From: Daejeonella sp.
Lineage (GTDB): Bacteria > Bacteroidota > Bacteroidia > Sphingobacteriales > Sphingobacteriaceae
DNA length: 48,126 nt
Assembly (NCBI RefSeq): GCF_030695525.1
Contig: NZ_JAUYSS010000045.1
Span: forward strand, 1 to 48,126
Direction of reading: 5' to 3'
Below are positions 43,264 through 48,126 of the stretch, one piece after another. A program made the translations under genes and the position numbers. Position 1 is the first letter of the stretch. Each line of letters begins with the position of its first letter. The notes under the pieces are model-generated. The model was not told where the DNA came from and did no database searches. It saw only the letters and a program-made list of their open reading frames with translations.

Positions 43264-44004
43264 TTAAAGTCCCAAAACCTGCCTCAATTTCGGGTATCCC
43301 GTTTTACTAACCGGAATCTTTTCCCCTGATTTCAGAATTGCGAGATGGGACTCTTTTTCATAGGGGTCAATTCTGGTAATTTCATTAATCCTGACAATAT
43401 AAGAGCGGTGTACCCTGACGAAATCTTCTTCTCCCAATAGCTTTTCGAAATAGGCCATGGTTTTGTTTTTTAGAAATGAGCCCTCGGGCGTATGAATTTT
43501 TACATAATCATCATCCGCAGCCAGGAAAAGAATATCATTAACCGGGATGATCTTGATCTTGGTTCCAGTTTTAACTACTACACGCTCATTTCTAAGGCTG
43601 GAGTTTTGAATATTGTCGAGGAGTTGTTTTGTGTTTTGCTTTGGCTCAGCTACCTGCCGCTGATCCATCCATTTTTGAACGGCTTTATTGAAGCGTTCCT
43701 TGGTAAAAGGTTTCAGGAGATAATCAACGGCATGCTCCTCAAAGGCCTTAATGGCATATTCATCAAAAGCAGTTGTAAATATTACAGAAGGGGGCTGTTC
43801 AATAAGTTCGAGCATCTCAAATCCGTTAATCTTAGGCATCTGAATATCCAGAAAAATAAGGTCCGGTTCATGTTGTGCAATTGCTTTTACTCCTTCAAAA
43901 CCATCACTGCATTCCTGAACAATCTCAAGATCCGGCCAGGATTGAAGATACTCAATCACTACAGAACGTGCCAGAGGCTCGTCGTCAATTAAAACTACTC
44001 GCAT
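43264..44004 (-). CDS. LytTR-type response regulator
   Basis: A 246-residue regulator. It has a receiver domain with acidic pocket IDDEP (Asp7, Asp8), phosphoacceptor Asp53 (LIFLDIQMPKINGF) and Lys in DYLLKPF. The LytTR DNA-binding domain spans about 140-246 (RVVVKTGTKIKIIPVNDILFL, FVRVHRSYIVRINEI). It is two bases downstream of its kinase gene, so the two form a LytS/LytR-type system. Targets are unknown, but the LiaF-like gene upstream on the same strand is a candidate. Confidence 0.94.
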   Translation of the reverse strand: MRVVLIDDEPLARSVVIEYLQSWPDLEIVQECSDGFEGVKAIAQHEPDLIFLDIQMPKINGFEMLELIEQPPSVIFTTAFDEYAIKAFEEHAVDYLLKPFTKERFNKAVQKWMDQRQVAEPKQNTKQLLDNIQNSSLRNERVVVKTGTKIKIIPVNDILFLAADDDYVKIHTPEGSFLKNKTMAYFEKLLGEEDFVRVHRSYIVRINEITRIDPYEKESHLAILKSGEKIPVSKTGYPKLRQVLGL

Positions 44005-44006
44005 AT

Positions 44007-45071
44007 TTATACCTGAGGGATTTTTACAATAGTTGTAAATATATGGCTATATGATGTTGTTTCCAATAGGTCGGTCCTTCCAAATAATAAATGCAATCTC
44101 CGTTTCACTCCGCTAAGTCCGAACCCGGTTCCATGTTTAGGACGTGTAGTATCCGGGTCATAAGGGTTTTGAACGGTGATTTGCAGCTCATTGTCAAGGC
44201 ATTCGGCAAAAATACTGATGGTAACTACACCTGTTGTGTCATAAAGACCAAATTTTATTGCATTTTCTACAATAGGCTGAAGCAGCATTGGTGGAAGTAA
44301 TTTCGATTTGCAAGCCTCGTTATATGATATTTCAGTAGATAGACGATGCCCAAATCTGACTTTTTCTATGTCAAGATATAATTGCAAATGTTCCAGTTCA
44401 TCAATAAGTGAAACCGGCTGCTGATCTTCCTTTTTTAGCGTTCCCCGAAGAAAATCTGATAATTGATGGATCATTTTTCTGGCTTCTTCAGGCCTGCTAC
44501 CGATTAATGCAGTAATAGAGTTTAGACTGTTAAATAGAAAGTGTGGTTGTAATTGCTGTCTCAGGTTATAGAGTTCTGCATCTCTGGCCAGGGTTTCAGC
44601 TTCAAGTTTTCTTTTTTCTGTCTCTTTCTGATCTTCCTGTGTATACCATACCACACTAACCATGGCCATCAGACCTATAATGAGGAGTCCGATGAAAAAT
44701 CGAACAGGTAATGAATTGTATAAAAACTCATTATAATGCGGGTCATTTAAAATGATGCTGTCAAGTACCCAATTATTGACCAGCAGCCAAAGGGATGCAA
44801 GAATCGAGCAATACATCAGCATGAGCAGATACCTGTTTTTCTCCGGCCGGTAATATTTCAGATTGTTTCCGATCAGATAGCAGGCGATTGCAAGCAGTAA
44901 AATACTGACAGTACTGTCCAATAATGAAGTTTGAAAACTGAATCCAAACCATAAAAGTATTGCCGATTGGGATAAAATACTCGCAACAATACATTGGACA
45001 ATGACCAGCAGGATCTTGTTTCTTGACAAAACCCCGTTATGGGGGTTTCTATTAGATTGTTGTTGTGACAC
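44007..45071 (-). CDS. LytS/YehU-type sensor histidine kinase
   Basis: A 354-residue membrane kinase. About four helices lie in the first 150 residues, a short coiled linker follows, and the His_kinase domain has the phosphorylated His177 in LRQQLQPHFLFNSLNSI. The ATP-binding region includes PPMLLQPIVENAIKFGL and GTGFGLSGVKRRL. The start is GTG (45069-45071): the frame is closed by stops upstream and no ATG fits. There is no recognised extracellular sensor domain, as is usual for this class. Confidence 0.93.
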   Translation of the reverse strand: MSQQQSNRNPHNGVLSRNKILLVIVQCIVASILSQSAILLWFGFSFQTSLLDSTVSILLLAIACYLIGNNLKYYRPEKNRYLLMLMYCSILASLWLLVNNWVLDSIILNDPHYNEFLYNSLPVRFFIGLLIIGLMAMVSVVWYTQEDQKETEKRKLEAETLARDAELYNLRQQLQPHFLFNSLNSITALIGSRPEEARKMIHQLSDFLRGTLKKEDQQPVSLIDELEHLQLYLDIEKVRFGHRLSTEISYNEACKSKLLPPMLLQPIVENAIKFGLYDTTGVVTISIFAECLDNELQITVQNPYDPDTTRPKHGTGFGLSGVKRRLHLLFGRTDLLETTSYSHIFTTIVKIPQV

Positions 45072-45119
45072 CTGTTTGTTGATTTTGGCCGATCAATAGT
45101 GCTTTTTGATGACTCAGTT

Positions 45120-45127
45120 CAAAAATA
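45120..45127 (-). promoter_or_regulatory. -7 promoter element for the histidine kinase gene
   Basis: The minus strand reads TATTTTTG, an exact TAnnTTTG match 48 bases before the GTG start, in the 136-base gap after the LiaF-like gene. Confidence 0.4.
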
Positions 45128-45207
45128 AGTTTAGCGACATACCAGTTCATAGGTATATAATTTATAGGTTAATAGATGTTTTTTTAACAGAAAATCCTTC
45201 TGCTAGT

Positions 45208-45981
45208 CTAAAAGCTCTTAATATCTATTCCTCCAAATATGGATGTACCCTCTATTATAAGGATCTTATCCGGTATTGCATTAAGCTGAGGAGGACGTTT
45301 GTCTTCAATCCCCCCGAAAACTGCGACCATCTCTGAATGTATGGTCCAGTTTGCAGGGACAATAATTTTAGTGCCTCCAAATACCTGTACTACTTCTATT
45401 TTTACCCTGCCTTTGATGTCAGCCTGCATCAAATTGATCTCACAGCCTCCAAAGAAATTTACTATTTCCCCGCCCTGGAAGTCTTTAGAGACTATATTCT
45501 TTTTTACTCCCCCAAAAATGGAGACGGATTCAATTTTGTCTTCAGTTAATGGGCCGGAAGCAGGTCTCTCATGAGATTCGCCGGTAAAGTTTGTTTCAGA
45601 ATTTTCAGGGTCTACTCTTTTATCCCAACTCATAAAATTTTCAGCATGAGAGCCCTTCTTTCGGCCAAATACCAACCAGGTTCCAAGTCCGATAATTAGA
45701 AAGGGCCAGAAAAATCTGCTAAGTTCCATATCGGGAATAATCTTATTGCTCAGGAATAATGCACCGATCGCAATAGGCATAAACGCTGAGGGACGATCAT
45801 ATCCCTGACGAGATCCTATGAAAACACCTATCAGTATCAGAAATACAGGCCAGCTGAAAATCCATGATGGAATAAAGAAAATGTCTAAAGTGCGCAATAA
45901 AAGTATGAACCCCAGTCCAAGTAAAACTAAGCCGACTAAGGCTTTGCCTGATTTTTGATTTGAGCTGTTAAAATTCTGCAT
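45208..45981 (-). CDS. LiaF/LiaI-like membrane protein
   Basis: A 257-residue protein with four predicted membrane helices in the first about 110 residues (LVGLVLLGLGFILLLRTLDI, FSWPVFLILIGVFIG, AIGALFLSNKII, FFWPFLIIGLGTWLVF). Its soluble C-terminal part has repeated strand units ending in FGG (SIFGGVKKNI, NFFGGCEINL, QVFGGTKIIV, AVFGGIEDK, SIFGGIDIK), as in the LiaF C-terminal domain. In Firmicutes, LiaF controls a wall-stress kinase. Here it is followed on the same strand by a LytTR two-component pair, which suggests a related role; this is inferred. Confidence 0.85.
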   Translation of the reverse strand: MQNFNSSNQKSGKALVGLVLLGLGFILLLRTLDIFFIPSWIFSWPVFLILIGVFIGSRQGYDRPSAFMPIAIGALFLSNKIIPDMELSRFFWPFLIIGLGTWLVFGRKKGSHAENFMSWDKRVDPENSETNFTGESHERPASGPLTEDKIESVSIFGGVKKNIVSKDFQGGEIVNFFGGCEINLMQADIKGRVKIEVVQVFGGTKIIVPANWTIHSEMVAVFGGIEDKRPPQLNAIPDKILIIEGTSIFGGIDIKSF

Positions 45982-45998
45982 GGCTATATTATTTGATT

Positions 45999-46006
45999 CA
46001 AAACTA
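45999..46006 (-). promoter_or_regulatory. -7 promoter element for the LiaF-like gene
   Basis: The minus strand reads TAGTTTTG, an exact TAnnTTTG match 17 bases before the ATG. No -33 partner is clear. Confidence 0.45.
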
Positions 46007-46094
46007 AGGTCTTATGATCGGATGTAAAATACATATTAGGCGAGTTTACTGCTCTTCTCGGTGAATGTCGTAAAAATGTCGGTGAAAAAATTAA

Positions 46095-46195
46095 TTGAGT
46101 TGACAGTTGACAGTTGACAATTGACTACTGGTAATTTGCTCATTTGCTAATTTACTAATTTGCACATTACTCATTTGCTAATTTATCAATTTGCG
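46095..46195. repeat. TTGACAGTTGACA and AATTTGCTAATTTGC word repeats
   Basis: TTGAGTTGACAGTTGACAGT and following bases (46095-46124) are three to four tandem words. Then come repeated CATTTGCTAATTTACTAATT-type words up to about 46195. The second cluster runs into the 3' end of the NYN gene and includes its stop codon. No gene is seen in this spacer. Confidence 0.65.
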
Positions 46196-46971
46196 CCTTT
46201 CAACCTTATATAAACGTGTTTGATATTCCCTTTACCGGATACCCTTTCATCAAATTCAAATTTATTCAGGTTTTTGATCAGGGGAAGCAGCTTGGGATAA
46301 TTATAATTTCTGGAGTCGAAATCAGGTTTCTTTTTCAGTAGTAAATTCCCAAGGTTCCCCAGGTAAGCCCATCCATTCTCATCTTCGAGATCAGAAATAC
46401 TGTCGCTGATTAGTTTGATTAGCTCTTTATCAATATTGCTCAGTGGGGCATTTTTTTTCTTTACGATTTTTTTTGATTGTTTCGCCAAAGGTGTTTCATC
46501 TGATGCATGATCCTCTGTTATGCTTTCTTCTGCACTCAGGATCTCGATATAGATAAATTTATCACATGCTGTGATAAAAGGTATCAAGGTTTTCTTTTCT
46601 CCAATTCCAATAACCATCATACCAGCTTCCCTTAAGCGGGTAGCAAGCCTGGTAAAATCACTGTCGCTTGAAACAATACAAAATCCATCCACCTTTCCCG
46701 AATATAAAATATCCATCGCATCAATGATCATCGCACTGTCGCTCGCATTTTTGCCCGTTGAATAGCTGTATTGCTGAATTGGGGTGATGGCATTCTCCAG
46801 TAAAACCTTTTTCCAGCCTGATACAGTTGGTTTTGTCCAGTCGGCGTAAATTCTTTTAAATGTTGGAGTGCCATATTTTGCAATTTCCTGAAACATGGGT
46901 TTCACATTCGCATAGGGGACATTGTCAGCATCTATGAGAACTGCTAGCCTAAGATCTTTGGTTATTTCCAT
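46186..46971 (-). CDS. NYN-domain (LabA-like) protein with OST-HTH/LOTUS-type C-terminus
   Basis: A 261-residue protein. Residues 5 to about 150 form a NYN (PIN-like) nuclease domain with the acidic site in AVLIDADNVP, NASDSAMIIDAMDIL and CIVSSDSDFTRLATRLRE. A Lys-rich linker leads to a small C-terminal domain (about 180-261: LIKLISDSISDLEDENGWAYLGNLGNLLLKKKPDF) that resembles OST-HTH/LOTUS, a likely RNA-binding fold. Such proteins are predicted RNases; the target is unknown. Its stop codon lies in a spacer repeat. It is divergent from the oxidoreductase gene. Confidence 0.9.
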   Translation of the reverse strand: MEITKDLRLAVLIDADNVPYANVKPMFQEIAKYGTPTFKRIYADWTKPTVSGWKKVLLENAITPIQQYSYSTGKNASDSAMIIDAMDILYSGKVDGFCIVSSDSDFTRLATRLREAGMMVIGIGEKKTLIPFITACDKFIYIEILSAEESITEDHASDETPLAKQSKKIVKKKNAPLSNIDKELIKLISDSISDLEDENGWAYLGNLGNLLLKKKPDFDSRNYNYPKLLPLIKNLNKFEFDERVSGKGNIKHVYIRLKGAN

Positions 46972-47096
46972 TTACTCTTAATTTTATTATGTATTCTCAT
47001 AAAGGTAGAGCTTTTAGCAATATTAATATCCGTTTTTGTTTCCCTGCTTTCAGAAATTTCATTATTCTTTGTATCATTGATAAGATAATTTCCTGC

Positions 47097-48008
47097 ATGT
47101 TAAAAATTGGTATCATCGGACTGGGAGATATAGCTCAAAAGGCATATCTGCCGATATTATGCAGTAAAGACCTTGAAATTCATCTTTTTACCCGTAATCA
47201 GGAAAGTCTTGCAAGGATCGGAAGGCAATACAGAATCTCAAATCTTCATTCCAGCCTTGAATCTATCCTTAGGAGCGGAATTAATGGAGCTTTTGTACAT
47301 ACCGCTACCGAATCACATGAGAGTATCATTGTGCAGCTACTTATGCATAATATTCATGTATATGTGGATAAGCCTATCACTTATGATTATGCTTCTTCAA
47401 AAAGGCTCCTTGATCTCGCAGAAAAAAGGGGATTGAATTTGATGGCGGGCTTTAACAGGAGGTATGCTCCGGCATATCAGGAACTGAAGCGGATTGAAAA
47501 CCCCAATATGATCATTCTTCAAAAGAATCGGCATTCTCTGCCGGGTGATATAAGAACCTTCGTTTTCGATGATTTTATCCATGTTATTGATACCATGCGC
47601 TACCTTTTTGCTGTGCCAATTAAGGAAATTTTGGTGAGTGGTATGAAAAGGGATGGATTATTGATTCATGCTGTGCTTCAACTGATTGCTGAGAATGGGG
47701 CCACGGCAATTGGAATTATGAACAGGGATTCGGGCACTCTTGAGGAGAAAGTAGAAGTGTTCAGTAGCGAGGTGAAGAAAACCGTTGTTAATATGACTAA
47801 TCTAAGTACCATGCGTCAAAAGACCGAAATTTCAAGCGGGATTAACGACTGGGAATCGACCTTGTCGAAACGAGGTTTTGAAAATATTATTCAGGATTTT
47901 CTTCAGGTACTCGAGAAAGGAACAAACCCTCAATTCAGTATGCAGGATGCCTTACTTACTCATGAGATGTGTGAGAATGTGGTTAGTCAGTTGATAATTG
48001 ATAATTGA
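47097..48008 (+). CDS. Gfo/Idh/MocA-family oxidoreductase
   Basis: A 303-residue NAD(P)-dependent oxidoreductase. I chose ATG 47097 because the Rossmann fold begins at once (MLKIGIIGLGDIAQKAYLPI, with GxGxxA-like GLGDIA). The upstream ATG at 46989 would add 36 residues with no family character. The cofactor-side VDKPITYDYASSKRLLDLAE and NRRYAPAYQEL (EKP-type motif as DKP, plus catalytic-region Arg/Tyr) are present. The C-terminal domain is shorter than in many sugar dehydrogenases and the substrate is unknown. The last residues, QLIIDN and stop, are encoded by a TTGATAATTGA repeat word. Confidence 0.9.
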   Translation: MLKIGIIGLGDIAQKAYLPILCSKDLEIHLFTRNQESLARIGRQYRISNLHSSLESILRSGINGAFVHTATESHESIIVQLLMHNIHVYVDKPITYDYASSKRLLDLAEKRGLNLMAGFNRRYAPAYQELKRIENPNMIILQKNRHSLPGDIRTFVFDDFIHVIDTMRYLFAVPIKEILVSGMKRDGLLIHAVLQLIAENGATAIGIMNRDSGTLEEKVEVFSSEVKKTVVNMTNLSTMRQKTEISSGINDWESTLSKRGFENIIQDFLQVLEKGTNPQFSMQDALLTHEMCENVVSQLIIDN

Positions 48009-48048
48009 CACACGATAGCTATCGGGTTGACAGTTGAGAATGAAGAGT
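47991..48048. repeat. TTGATAATTGA/TTGACAGTTGA word repeats at the right edge
   Basis: TTGATAATTGATAATTGACA (47991-48010) overlaps the stop of the oxidoreductase. CGATAGctATCG, a short palindrome, follows, then GTTGACAGTTGAGAA and GTTGATAATC words. It is the same family as at 43163 and 46095. No gene is visible from 48009 to the window end. Confidence 0.6.
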
Positions 48049-48126
48049 TGATAATCACTAGTGTCCGGGGAAATTGAAATCGTAAGATTAAAAATCAAAT
48101 CTCATAATTTTCTCTCTACTTTTCCT

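Noticed and set aside
46989-47096. An N-terminal extension of the oxidoreductase from the ATG at 46989
   Set aside because: The extra 36 residues look like translated spacer; the Rossmann fold begins exactly at the ATG at 47097.

Overview
The window comes from a member of the Bacteroidota, most likely a Sphingobacteriaceae-type (Pedobacter-like) bacterium. The evidence is two type IX secretion cargo proteins (a CHU_C/gliding-type C-terminus and a Por-type C-terminus), several TAnnTTTG promoter elements of the Bacteroidota kind, a purN / purH / mreB-mreC-mreD-mrdA-rodA order, LytTR-type two-component genes, and moderate-to-low GC. I see no tRNA, rRNA, CRISPR array, prophage or insertion sequence.

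Positions 1-517 are gene-poor and hold two clear inverted repeats and a possible remnant reading frame. From 518 to 13539 lies a compact copper/silver detoxification island, all on the + strand: a HYC_CC_PP small protein, a heavy-metal-binding lipoprotein, a CusA-type RND pump broken by a frameshift, a TolC-type outer membrane factor, two different RND adaptors, a CPH-type P1B ATPase, a regulator that joins an HMA-like domain to an AraC helix-turn-helix, a CPC-type CopA ATPase and a CopZ-like chaperone. Together they could bind metal in the periplasm, pump it across both membranes and sense it. The island ends at a bidirectional terminator.

From 13594 to 16691 there are four exported proteins: a DUF4382 lipoprotein, a small coiled-coil lipoprotein, a Lys/Asp/Asn/Gly-rich protein with a Cys/His module, and a beta-propeller with a CxCC motif. 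Then come a 2611-residue repetitive type IX adhesin, an orphan receiver protein that lacks the conserved lysine, and a subtilisin-like type IX protease.

From 28315 to 38276 the genes are housekeeping: thymidine kinase, an uncharacterised acidic protein, the Rod cell-shape operon, and purH and purN. From 38503 to 43166 are tyrosine/homogentisate catabolism genes (hpd, hmgA, a FAH-family hydrolase) and a flavin reductase. The right end has a LytTR two-component system with a LiaF-like membrane protein, a NYN-domain protein and a Gfo/Idh/MocA oxidoreductase.

Spacers in the right half carry several families of short AT-rich word repeats and one palindromic REP/MITE-like element. Three genes take their stop codon from one of these repeat families. 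The observations most worth checking are the cusA frameshift, the HMA-AraC sensor, the exported cluster next to the copper island, the super-repeat structure of the adhesin, and the hairpin that buries the start codon of the beta-propeller gene.
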